Made by a program: the position numbers and the translations under genes | The notes under the pieces: generated by a model | Seen by the model: only the letters and a program-made list of their open reading frames with translations | Told to the model about the DNA's origin: nothing | Database searches by the model: none | NCBI RefSeq assembly: GCF_008831285.2 | Contig: NC_045138.2 | Location: 36,881,115-36,945,114 of the forward strand | Length of the DNA stretch: 64,000 bases | Direction: 5' to 3' | DNA from: Nymphaea colorata | Lineage: Eukaryota; Streptophyta; Magnoliopsida; Nymphaeales; Nymphaeaceae | Part shown: piece by piece, positions 48,770 to 60,014 of the stretch | How the letters are laid out: each line of letters opens with the position of its first letter | How positions within the stretch are numbered: position 1 is the first letter of the stretch

Positions 48770-51700
48770 ATGGAGATAGAGGCTCTGCGGTTCCCTCTAC
48801 GGGATCGGGACTTTGTGGCCGAGATCCTGCCGGATCTCGAGTTCCACGAGTCCCTTGTGGAGGGGCTGCAGTTCGATGAAGATGGCCTGGATTTCAATCT
48901 GGACGAATTTCTTGTGACTCCTGAAGACGGTTCGGGGATTTCGGACAACGGTTTCTCTTCAGCGGGGTTAGATCTGGATTCAGGCGATCCCGAACCGTCG
49001 CCGGATCCGAAATTGGTTTCTTCCGGTTTGGAATGGCGTCATTCGTCGCGGTCGGAGGTCTCTGCGCCGGCGAGTCTTCCTCTGGCGCCGGATCGCGGTG
49101 GATCTACGGGGGTCGTGGACTTTAAGTCGGAGAATGCCTCGCCATTGATCGAGTCCGGGTGCTCGAGCGAAGGAAGCTTCACGGTTGCGGTGGATCATGG
49201 AGATGGAGGGAATTCTCGCGAGTTGTCTGGTTTTGAAGGCGACGGAGGAGCGAATGACTGCGCTGAGTCGGCTCTTCGAATGGAGGATGGATCAGAGAAG
49301 ACTGGCGCAAAGAGGAAGCAAGAAAAAGGAGACGATTTGGTTACTAATTTGCAAGCTAAATTTCTGAGGTCGGATTGCTCGGCGGACAGCGATTCTTCCG
49401 CGGTCTTCCGGCAGGTGACTGAAGAAGTGGAGGATAAGAAGAAGGCTAGGCTTATGAGGAACAGGGAAAGCGCGCAGCTTTCACGGCAACGGAAGAAGCA
49501 TTACGTGGAGGAGTTGGAAGAGAAGGTAAGGTGTATGAGTTCTAAAATTGCAGAACTGAATAGCAGAATTGCTTGCATTACTGCTGAAAATGTGAGTTTG
49601 CGGCAACAGTTGGGACCTGTGTACCCACAACCGACTGCCCACCCAGCACCGCAAATGACCCCGTTTAGTTTCCCCTGGCTTCCTTGCCCGCCTTATGCTT
49701 TGAATGCTCAGAATGGAATCGTTTTCCCTCCGGGATCCCAAGTCCCGCTGGTACCAATTCCTAGGCTGAGAACGCAACAACCTGTCTCAGCACCGAAGCC
49801 AAGAAAGTCGTCCTCGAAGGTGAATTCGAGAGAAATAGCTAGGAATTCCGGGAAGGTCAGCAAGAAAGTTGCAAGCGTAACCTTCCTATGTTTTTTCATT
49901 TTCTTGATGTACTCCGGTGGCCAGTTTTCAGTTTTTAGTTCCATCTATGGAGGAAACAAGGAAAGTTTTTCTGGTAGATTAGATTATGTTGACTCTGAGA
50001 TAGAAAGTAGGTTGAAAGGAAAGGTGCAGACAGGTCTTCACCATGTGAATGGCACGGAAGACGTTAGCGTGAATTACTTGAAGAAATTGTATATAGACAG
50101 ATGTATGAGGAGGGGAAGAGAGAGTAGCCTAGATCCGTCAGAATTTTGTAAGGAGTGTAGTTCACTGCCTTTCTCCGGCTCTGACGAGCATGGTCTTCAT
50201 GGAAATAGCAGCCAGTCTCTGGTTGCTTCCTTGTACGTCCCAAGGAACGACAAGCTTGTTCGGATAGATGGGCGTTTGATTATCCAGTCTGTGCTTGCCA
50301 GTGAGAGATCCGTGCAGTCCTTAAAATCTAGGCCGAAGAAAACTGTTAGCAAGAATGCGATAGCGGAATCTGAGGAGGGTTTGACAAGCGACAGTGGCAG
50401 GTCACCTACATTGCCCGTTGCAGTATCAGGAAAAAATATGGAGGTGCTCCCTAACTTTTACAGGAAGCAGGCTGAACATCAGAGGGCTCTGGCCTCTAGC
50501 TCAGCCGATGAATATGTTGAGGACCAAAACACTGCTTCATCATTTGAAGGACCGCTCCGGCAATGGTTCCGTGAAGGAATGGCAGGTATGCTTAATCGCC
50601 CTTTTCCCAGTTTGATATCCTCGCACGCATATTGAGCGCCTGCACATGCACACATCATGCATGAACACATCCCACATTCGACAAACTAGTGTTCTCCTGC
50701 GCCGTTGGACATTGATGAACCAGAACTTGTAGAATGCTGCTGCCGTTGACACCGAATAGTTAGAATCAGATAAGAACCTCTTATTTGGTAAGGGGGACTG
50801 CTTGTAACTAGGACAACTTCAATAGGAAATGAAACGAACTCCCAAACTTTAAGTTGATTATGCTGTTGTGTTCAAACGAAAGGTTTTGAAAATAACCGAT
50901 TGCAAAAAGGTGGTGTAGTTTGGCTGCAGGTAAGGGAATGCATATACTAAGTTCCTATGACGTTTCTGACCACGGTTTCAGTCATGCCACCTAGAGAGGG
51001 TGAAGACATCATCTATCAAGTCAGGCCCTTCTTCCATTTAGGCACGCATAGAGCTAACAGGCTCCAGTGTTCAGTCTCCTGCAGGCGAAGAGTCAAAAAT
51101 TCAGATTTAAATCAAGGGTCATGCTTGGCCCATCATCTTTTTGTGGCCAGTTGCGCCGCTGCTGTTTCCACCGTCCAACAGATTTTAAACTACTGCCTAT
51201 GCATGTAGCAATTATTTGGTTGTTTCATTTTTGTGCAACAGCTGGGGTCTTTTTAACTCTGTTGGAGACTGAAATCTTGTAGATAACAGCTTGAAAGCCA
51301 AAATCATTAGCATGGGTAAGGCTTAAGATAAATAGGAAAGCCTGAAAATGCTTATCCCTTGAGTAATCTATAGATAGCCAAAGCAGAAATGGACTTATTA
51401 GCTTATTTTGCTTGAGACGATTTGGCTGCAAGATCTGTTGGTCTGCAGTTTCATCGAGTCAGTTAGCTGATACCGTTTTTCTACATCTACAATTCTAACG
51501 ACCATTATCGTTTCCATCAGGACCAATTTTAAGCTCAGGCACGTGCACAGAAGTTTTCCAGTTTGAAGTGTCTTCATCAACGGCTAACAAACCAAGGACA
51601 GTCGTTCCCTCCACATCCACAGGGGCAGCTAATTCATCCACCCACCACGGCGATGCCAATTGTTCCAGTTCTGGCATGATCAAGAACAGAAGGTTCCTCT

Positions 51701-51984
51701 ACCCAACGGCTATACCGCTTCCAGGGAAAACACTTCTTAACAGTACTTCAAATCACTCAAAAAACACTAACCAAGAAGACACCTTTGCAGGGAACCATTC
51801 GGTTTCCTCATCCATGGTTGTGTCTGTACTACTGGACCCAAGAGAGGCCGGGGAAAACGGTAACATGATGTCTTCCCCCAAGTCTCTTTCCCGGATCCTC
51901 GTTGTTGTGCTGGTGGACAGTGTGAAGTATGTCACTTATTCATGCATGCTTCCTTTTAAGAACTCTTCACATAGGCTGCATTGA
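48770..51984 (+). CDS. BZIP17: Membrane-tethered bZIP transcription factor, bZIP17/bZIP28 type
   Basis: Exons 48770-50585 and 51521-51984 join in phase 1 to give 759 residues. Acidic N-terminal activation region (MEIEALRFPLRDRDFVAEIL), bZIP basic region at about 223-247 with NRESAQLSR at 231-239, leucine zipper to about 281, a Pro-rich linker, one transmembrane segment at about 367-388 (VASVTFLCFFIFLMYSGGQF) and a long lumenal tail. Exon 2 carries GPILSSGTCTEVFQFEVS and the conserved end RILVVVLVDSVKYVTYSCML. In plants this family sits in the ER membrane, moves to the Golgi under stress and is cut by S1P and S2P so that the N-terminal part enters the nucleus. An RRFL at 662-665 is one S1P-like RxxL candidate. 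Length is nearer bZIP17 (about 720) than bZIP28 (about 675). ATG 48770 is the first ATG in the leader. Its 3' end faces PPD6. Confidence 0.94.
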
Positions 51985-52212
51985 CGAATCAGCAATAGTA
52001 CACTAACTGGTAGACCTTTATCCCCAACACTTATCAGGGGTAGCTGGTAGGCCTCTTGTTTGTTTAGTTTAGTGAATCTATGCAAGCAGAGGCTTGTTTT
52101 TTGTACCAGATATTGAGCATATAATGTTGGAAGTAGAATATCCAGATAATTTTGGAACTTTACAATGTTATTCTGATGGCAAATTTGTTCTTGACCCTCT
52201 CTTGTTTACAAG

Positions 52213-53784
52213 TTACACGTTGAAGGAATCTACAATCTCTTTGAGAATTTTCTGGGATGTTGGCCATTGCTTGTCATTAGCGCTCGCAACGAACAGAACT
52301 ACAGTGTTCCCCCTTGCAGTAGCCTTTGCAAGATTGTGAGTGCCGGTGGATGCGTAGGGCGTCTCGAGCACGAACGAGTAATACTGCAGGTAAGAAATGG
52401 AAAACAAGTTTAGGCCTTTCCTGGAATTTTATGGTACTGATTCATGGCCTAGTGCAGCCCATGTCTGAGTATTTATTTTAACAAGGAACCAAGTCACCAT
52501 ATTCATGCTGGGCTAAGCCTGCATACATAAACTGAACATGGCTTGCCAGCTTAGATGAGTGGTATGGAAGATGAGAGGGGTCATGGTGGTGCTTACAGTT
52601 TGTCCATTGCGTTGCTCGACCGAGCTCTCGACGAGCTCATCAGGATCAAAAGTGTCGCCTGTGACAAAGGGGCCAAGAGAAGCAATGAGCTTCTCCGGGC
52701 TGCCGATGTCTTCAAGGGTGGCATTAGGCTTGTTAGTGAGGCGTATCAGTGGTGAGGCCACCACCTGAATCTTGCCCTGCTTCTCATCTTCAAACTTGAC
52801 CTCCACCCATGGCTCTGCACACTTGGGCTGGCAGTAGTTTCCGGATAAGATGTTTGCCACTCGCAGTTGCTTCCAAGTTGGTGGCAGGATGAACTCGTAG
52901 GGCTGAACATTCCCTGCAATCGACCAAATTCTAAACAATCTTAGCTGCAATACGATCGACAAACTCATCACCAAAATTTTGAAACTCCAAGGCAGCTTTT
53001 ATGTGACCAAGAATTTTCAAAATATTGGGACACCATCTTAGCATGTTTTCAAAGTTTTATACAAGAAAAGGTTCCCCTTTTCAAGTATAGCAACTAGCAA
53101 GTCTTGATTTCAGCTCATCTACTGCTGGTAAAAATACGGAACGTGAAATTTATCAACTGTGTCATCCGTCGCAGCACTAAGAATAACAGAGTTCAACAAA
53201 ATTACTTTCTCTCGAGTGACTTGTCTTAGTTCAGAAAGTACCCAAATCAATTCGAGCTTCACATACGTAAAGTTCATGCATTACGTTTTCAATTCTTCCT
53301 GATCCACCGTTACCATGGTAAGTTCGAACACATTAGGCACTCATCACAGTGGAACTAATCGGAATCTATGTCTACCGTCTTCGGATCTTGCTCTAGTTCG
53401 CTAATTGCAGAAAAATAACCCGGACCACAGAGAGAAAGAGAGAGTACCGGCACGGAGAGCAGGTGTGTCTTTGGTGGTCGCTTTGAAGAGAACGAAGGAA
53501 GGGTTGGTGGAGGAGGGCGGCAAGTAGGACCCGACCTCCACTTCCCTCGCCTCCGCCTCTTCCGGAAGCTTCCACAACGCCCAGAGGAGCCCCGCCACCT
53601 TCACGATCTCCCTCCTGCAGATCTTCGCCTCTGCCGCCGGCCCATTCTCCCGGCGGAGCAGCCCGCGGGATTGGGGCGTCAGTGGAGCTACGCGCTGCGA
53701 GGAGAAATGTGGCATGGATGAAATTTTCGTAGACTTCGAGGGCGAGATCGCGGGGACAACTGGTGCCGCAGAAGCCGTCGCCAT
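52213..53784 (-). CDS. PPD6: PsbP domain-containing protein 6, chloroplast thylakoid lumen
   Basis: Exons 53448-53784, 52597-52913 and 52213-52383 join cleanly to 274 residues. The N-terminus is a bipartite targeting signal: a Ser/Pro-rich stroma-targeting part, then a twin-arginine RREIVKVAGLLWAL at 57-70 and an AEA cleavage site at 77-79, indicating Tat import into the lumen. The mature part is a PsbP-like domain (YEFILPPTWKQLRVANILSG, EPWVEVKFEDEKQGKIQVVA, SPEKLIASLGPFVTGDTF) with a CxxxC pair at Cys140 and Cys144 that is typical of PPD6 and suggests redox control. Exon 3 ends SQKILKEIVDSFNV. The precise role of PPD6 is not settled; it is a soluble lumen protein related to the oxygen-evolving complex subunit PsbP. 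It converges with the bZIP17-like gene, stop codons 228 bp apart. Confidence 0.94.
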
Positions 53785-54930
53785 GACCGTGAGGAAATCT
53801 TTTCCCGTCTATTTTGCACGCAGCAGCTGGTTTCGAGCCTTTTCTAATCTTATCCGCCTATCGCCATTGGAAACGGAATGGCCACTTGGAGTTCTGGTAT
53901 TTACAGCGGTACCATTGCTTCTGATAACCTAACCGTTTTCTTCCAGTTTTAAACCCAGCATACGAGACATGAAATGCTGGCCATGCCAATTTCAAAACCA
54001 AGTTCAAGACATATTTTCTCGCTCAAGATCGTTGATCAAGAACGACAATATGTCCCCAAATATTTCACGAATTCTCTAGAAAGAGTGAAACCCGGTCCCA
54101 ATTATTAGAAGACTAATATCATCAACTCTTTTACCTAAAACAAGTTCCATTTTCTGATGCTCTGTTCCTTGAATGTTAATTAGTTTTGCAATAAAGGCAG
54201 TGAACCTGTCTCTGAGCAACCGATAACAATCATATAGTACAATCTTGTTATGATATCAAAACATACGGATAACAGACATATCGATACTTGGTACTGAGTA
54301 AAACATATAACATGGTATATTCGGGTCCCAGAAAAACATTCATATAATAGAAGTTGCTGATTCATGTATACTCTTATCTAATTTTGCATGCGAATCCTTT
54401 GAAGGACTTGAACAGATAGGGAAGATGCATGTACCAGGTCAGGGCTGTTTATGTGACATCGATTTCCTTCCAAAATGAACCATATTACGGATCATCTGTT
54501 CAAGTCAGTGTGACCTCCAACATGAGTCGGAACAGCATCCTCGTGAAATGCGGCACCCAAGTGTAGGCCATTAGGCATGCACTTCAAGGTAGTTAAGAAT
54601 TCAATATCTCAGTTTTTTGTGAGACATAAAATAGAAGAATGTGGTGCTGGAGTTGGGCGAGCCGGTAGACGGATGGCCGTGGTTCGAATTCCACGATCAT
54701 CAACTCTGAACATAGCTTGGACTTTCGAAGGAGAAGTAGATTTAAGTGGAAAGGCTTTGTGGTTTGCCACAAGTCATAAGTCCATTCGGACAGAAGGAGC
54801 TGCCTTTGTGAGAGCTCCGAACATTTAGACTGCCGGACACATCTTGTGCAATCAATACGTTTGCTTTCAAGGTTTATACATGTTTTAACTTGTGTAGAGA
54901 GTTAACACACATAAAACTCAAACAACGGCT

Positions 54931-54980
54931 GTACATCTTCGAGGAGCATAACATTGTACATCTTCGAGGAGCATAACATA
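54931..54980. repeat. 25-bp tandem duplication
   Basis: GTACATCTTCGAGGAGCATA plus ACAT(T/A) twice in direct succession. Confidence 0.9.
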
Positions 54981-55768
54981 GTTGGTTGGCTGGTAGGGCG
55001 ATGAAAATTTAATCATCAATTTGATTCATGTGGGTGTTGTTTCTGTAAATTGCAAATGATAAAAGTGTGCACTTTAGTTTGACAAGTGTTTCCCATACAG
55101 ATCCCGAAACAGTTTTAAGCCCTTGAGGTAAGAAGGAAAAGGGCTTCCACCTCTTGGGTACCTCCATACCTCCAAACATGGATAACATGATATGCTATGA
55201 TACAGAAAGATATGGATAACATGGCTTTCAATGAACTAAAAACTCTTGTCATGAAAACCTGCCTGTAGCATCAGGACTGGATTCCAAAGCATTTGTTCGT
55301 AGCTAAACACGGGCTGTGGATGGTTTTAACAAGATCAAAATTGGCCGTCAAATATCCACGCAATTAAGATCTCCTTCAGTTGATTTGAAAATGAGAGGAA
55401 GAATTTCCCTTTCAAAATGCGGACAACACTTCTATCCTCAACAGAGGGGTAACTAACTTCATCTCTTGGTGATCTGAATCAGGTGCATTCGGGTCACCAC
55501 CAAGAGAGATAACTTATCTTGGTGATCTCCACAAACTCACTTGCTTTAGTTGGTTTCTGAATTAATCAACTGCTTCTCATGTTCCCTACAAATTAGCTTA
55601 GATTTGAGTTTTCCTTCTCCTTTCATGTGAGCATGAATCCTGAGTTTTCAGGTTTACCTTCAGGAAACCCAAGTCGTCGTTTTGAAAGTTTTAGAGCTTC
55701 CAAATTTTCTCAAGCTTCGATAAGAACATGAAGGCCACGTTTTGGAACGATTAGCTTTATAAAATCAC

Positions 55769-55970
55769 ATACCATTCGAATATTTGTAGCATCTGCTGTG
55801 ATCAGTTAGCGTAAATAAACTTCATATACTTTGAGATACCATTCGAATAATTGTAGCATCTGCTGTGACCAGTTAGCGTAAATAAACTTCATATACTTTG
55901 TGATACCATTCGAATAATTGTAGCATCTGCTGTGACCAGTTAGCGTAAATAAACTTCACACACTTTGAGA
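55769..55970. repeat. Three-copy 67-bp tandem repeat
   Basis: Copies begin with ATACCATTCGAATA at 55769, 55836 and 55903, each followed by TTGTAGCATCTGCTGTGA, CAGTTAGCGTAAATAAACTT and a CTTTG(A/T)G end. Only a few substitutions separate the copies and the period is exactly 67, so expansion is recent. Confidence 0.95.
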
Positions 55971-57039
55971 TCAGTGAAAAAGAAAAAATGAAAACAAAAA
56001 GATAAGCATCGTCTTTGACCGCCGCCATTATTGTCACGCCTGCCTCTTCCTTTCTTCTTTAAAATAAGAAGCTCAAGCCCTGCCTCTACTGTCATCGATC
56101 CATTTGCCAAAAAAGAGGAGACAGAGTTCCTTTAATTTCCTGTTGGTTCCCTTTCGTTATTAAAATTGTCGTAGTATAAAGTGAAAGGCTGGAAACCAAG
56201 CAGCATGGGCAACGGTGCATGCAAATTTGACTGGACTGTCAACAGATCGCATTTAAATCGGATGTTCCTTTTAATATATCCGACCCATCAGATTTGTTCG
56301 TATATTCGAAGAATTTGAGCACAAAAAAGAAAAGAATAATATCAAATCTAAAGCCTGATTTTGAAATCCATAGTTCGAATCTGAATTTTTTACTGAATAA
56401 TCTGGATCTGATGCTTACTGATCTCGAACTGCTTTACGACACATTAACAACAGATTTTGAAAGTGTGTGGACACTGGGGATAGAATATTTATTTAAAGCT
56501 GAATTATCTGTTTAAAATGAATATGGGTCCGAACAAGTTAATGTCATTTCAATCGGATCTAATTTCCTGATCGGTTTTAAATTTGTTTTCATATCCAACT
56601 TTTCAAAGTAATTCGGATGGGTGTTCAATACCTATCTATTGTCAGCTTCGTTCAACAGTTGGAGAATTATTTTAGATGTCATGTAGTGGAGATGAACGAA
56701 TGAACAATTTTATCTAAACAATTTTTTGTCACGCTTGAAGAGGTGCGACTGAAATGATGGAAGAAAAGGTCTGAGACTTTTTATCTAAGATATCCATAAC
56801 GGCCAGAATTTGGTTCTATCCCACATGCTGGGGCATCCTCATCTTTCCCGTTAAATTTATGAACTTATATGGATCTAAAAGATTTTGGAGTACTGGATGC
56901 AAACTCGGGTCACGCAGAATAATTAGATCATATACGAGAAAAGAAAATAGACTCCGACTCGGAGTGGATTGGGGCATTTTGCCCTTAACAAAAATACGAA
57001 CATCGTCTCATTTGATCAAAATAATTCGAAATCTTTGTG

Positions 57040-57046
57040 AAAAAAA
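57040..57046 (-). terminator. Pol III T-run terminator for tRNA-Leu
   Basis: Seven T on the minus strand, starting 9 bases after the tRNA 3' end, the usual RNA polymerase III stop signal. Confidence 0.75.
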
Positions 57047-57054
57047 TAAAGCTT

Positions 57055-57135
57055 TGTCAAGAATGGGATTCGAACCCATGCCCTTTCGGACCAGTACCTG
57101 AAACTGGCGCCTTAGACCAACTCGGCCATCTTGAC
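57055..57135 (-). tRNA. tRNA-Leu (anticodon CAG)
   Basis: The minus strand folds into a complete type II cloverleaf. Acceptor GTCAAGA pairs with TCTTGAC and the discriminator is A. The D stem is GCC/GGC. Anticodon stem CCAGT/ACTGG encloses loop TTCAGGT with anticodon CAG. A long variable arm (TCCGAAAGGGC) precedes T stem ATGGG/CCCAT with loop TTCGAAT. Internal promoter boxes TGGCCGAGTTGG (A) and GGTTCGAATCC (B) are intact. No CCA is encoded and no intron is present, as expected for a nuclear tRNA-Leu(CAG) reading CUG codons. Looks functional. Confidence 0.95.
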
Positions 57136-57957
57136 GCGGATGCCAAACGCCTGCAAGCAGATATTGTAATGTATCTAGAGTGGCCAAAGTTACACTCGTC
57201 CTGGAACTCAGTGAATACACGGGCACGAGATCGCGAAGGACAAGAATAATAATAATAAACATAATAATGAAGTGGAGTGAATGAGATAAAAAGAAGAGTG
57301 ACTAAATGCATGATTATCAGTTTGATTTAAAATTTATTTATTTGTTCATTTAGATCGGTTAAAGAAATTTAAACCCAACTACCAATCCAATTTGAATTTT
57401 GATGTGTAGTTAAACAACAGAATCGGAACTCAAATTCGAGTCTAATATCTGCCTATGATTCGGAAGGATCTGATCCAACTACACATAAAGGCCTGATTGA
57501 TTCCAATTTGGATTTTAAGAAATAAAGGTTGAATACCGATCCAGAGACCCAAATCCAGACAATTTAGATAGATTCCTCGATAAGTTGGAAATTATATCTT
57601 ATTCTTTCATGCAAAAGGAACCAAATAAATATATATTATATGTAAGGAGGGACACATGTTACACGATATTCCAACCATGCAAGATTCCTCGCTTCCCAGC
57701 CTTCGTCTTCTTTGCTTTTTCTCTGCTTCTTTTGACTTCAACACTACTACACCAGCAGGGTGGAGGCCAAAATAATTTATAAGAAACTCATTGTATTATA
57801 CAAAGACTTTGGTCCCAAACTGAATTAATTATTTACCAAATGCGGCTAATAACAGTCGGATTCAAGTCGCTGGTACCGTATGTTTGATGCTTTTATCAAA
57901 GGGGAATCAATTATCATCAGAAACCCATGCAAGTCTCTCTCTCTCTCTCTCTCTCTC

Positions 57958-58033
<76 letters not shown>

Positions 58034-59897
58034 TTGTTGAATACCAAGAGGCATAGCATAACTTATACCATTTTGAATCCTGTGGCTTCTGTCTTCTGGA
58101 TTGCATTTTGAAAAGCGAAAGCCACTTTCTTAGCTAACTTATACCATTTGCAATAAACAATTATACATCATGTTTGAAATGTAAAAATTTTGAATGAGAA
58201 AGAGAGAGAGAGAGAGAGAGATTTCTGCACAGGAAACGAGTAGGGATATGGTGGGTAGGCAGGACTGGCGCAAATCTGCAGGGCTTCTTGATACAGAAGA
58301 AAAAGACAAGAGGCTCTCCCGTGAAGTTTATCGAAGAAGTGGTTGACAGAGAGGAAGGATCAATAGTTTAATGCGATTATAATTTGGTACAGGAAGAACA
58401 TCTCAACGCAGCGTTGTTGGTGCCATGATTTGCTCCTGTGATTGGATTTGTAAAAAAGGACAAGAAAGAACTCGTCGAGAGAGGGTAACCACTCAGCCGC
58501 TTGGCCAAGGAAAAGCTCCGTAATGGCGGACATACTAGCTAGGGGGATAGTGCCTACCTATACCACTATATGATTTGCCTCAAATATTCCCAATGTGCTT
58601 ATATAGAATTATCATTTTTGCTTACTTTACTTTACAAGTAAAAAAGTTTACATATGTTCATGTCTCCCTTCAGCTTTAATTTTCATCACCTGCAACTGCA
58701 CCTCAAGAAATTGATTGACAGAGGTGAAACCTGATTCATGGGAGAACAAAAGATTTTCCTTTTTTTTTTCAAGAAATTTTTTTAAATGTATTTTCTATTT
58801 TTTAGAAAAATAAGTTATTTCTTGGCCGATTTTCAAGAGATTCCCTGCCCTGAATAGGCTGATCAGCCGCAGCAGAAATCTGGTAAAACTCAGATGGATT
58901 GAAAATGACAAGATGAAAAGATAACATTTCATACGGATTTCCAAGCAAATGTATTTAGCATGTGGCATTTGGTTGCAGCCTTTTGGACAAATTTAACAAT
59001 GCGAAGATATCGTGGGAAATTATATTTAAAGAAATATCGATTTCCAATGTCATCTGACAGGCCATGGCAAGTTATAGCATCAAGTGAAGAAAAGTTTTCC
59101 CCATTTTGGCGGATATATGGATTTGGACCCATGGTTTTCTGTTTTAAGAGGCACACGTGAAATCTATCTTTTCCATTTCTTATCGGAAAGAAGCGAGGCG
59201 AAAGAAAGGGAGAAGAATCCATGACGATGGCAAACGTGATTGAATGTTATTGCTCAAATTTGAAATGGATATGATATTTTTTTTTCATATTTTGATTTTT
59301 TAAAAACAGCTCAGTAGTAAGTCTGATTGAAATTAGATTGATCACCCTTCGAATAGAAGATGGGGCCTCCCACCATATGAAACCGAGCAAGCAAAATCCT
59401 CAGTGGACCTAGAATAGAATTTAGGTGATGAACATGCTTGAATTCCTAGAATTTTAGCAATTAAACGGCTGATAAAATTTTCAGTATGAATTGATAATGT
59501 ATTTTACAGTTTTTTTTTTTTTAAAGAAAAAAAAGAAGATGGACATTTTCATTTCAATAGGGAGTAGTGGGGCCCCAGCACAACACCTGCTCCCTAGGAC
59601 TACGGGAACTTTGATTCACATGGAAAGAAGTGAAAATCGTTCACCTTTGTTTGTTTGTTTGGGAGTAACTTTTTAGAGAGTCACATGCTGGACAAACCCT
59701 TCTTTTCTCCTCTTTACCCTTCCAATTCCCTCCCTCCTCATAAATCCCCGGCTACGTCAGTGAAATATTCACGACTTCGAAAGGTATTGTCGACCATTAA
59801 TTGGTTAGTGACTGTAACTTTAAAATGCCGTTATTTTGAAACAGATATACCAGTTTTTTTTCTTTTTTTAATCCCTCCTCCGCTTTGTCCCAAGAAG
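57136..59897. other. Intergenic region, no gene recognised
   Basis: AT-rich DNA with a long compound microsatellite (57934-58032), an (AG)n tract at about 58198-58222 and T-runs near 58755 and 59511. Short open frames (58929-59222 minus, 58960-59160 plus) overlap each other and match nothing known. The last 200 bases are the presumed F-box gene promoter and leader. Confidence 0.5.
57934..58032. repeat. Self-complementary (CT)n(AT)n(GA)n compound microsatellite
   Basis: CT units at 57934-57960, about 24 AT units at 57962-58010, then GA units to 58032. The CT and GA arms are complementary and the AT core self-complementary, so nearly 100 bases can form one hairpin. Confidence 0.95.
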
Positions 59898-59996
59898 ATG
59901 AAAACCCTCTCTCTGCCCGCAACTCACCGCTCGACGCGGGCTTCTTTTACCGGCGACGCTTCCTCGGCGAACCGCACAAGTCTGGCCGCCGGTTAA
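59898..59996 (+). CDS. Upstream ORF before the F-box/kelch gene (32 aa)
   Basis: ATG at 59898 opens a 32-codon frame (begins MKTLSLPATHRSTRAS) ending TAA at 59994-59996, only 18 bases before the main start codon. It is GC-rich like the following gene. It acts as a uORF only if transcription starts upstream of 59898, which I cannot show. Confidence 0.3.
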   Translation: MKTLSLPATHRSTRASFTGDASSANRTSLAAG

Positions 59997-60014
59997 CCTC
60001 CATTTCCTATCTCC

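Larger units (their letters stand above)
53785..57039. other. Intergenic region with short tandem repeats
   Basis: Starts as the PPD6 promoter side, then AT-rich DNA. Contents: a possible Pol III-type A/B box block at 54654-54692, a 25-bp tandem pair at 54931-54980, an imperfect hairpin near 55460-55515 built on ATCTCTTGGTG / CACCAAGAGAGAT, and a three-copy 67-bp tandem repeat at 55769-55970. Open frames at 54577-54828, 56294-56515 and 56859-57101 match no known family. Confidence 0.5.

Noticed and set aside
58478-58520. tRNA-like segment on the minus strand (GGCCAAGCGGCTGAGTGGTT)
   Set aside because: It resembles the D-arm of a tRNA, but no anticodon stem, T arm or acceptor pairing can be built around it.
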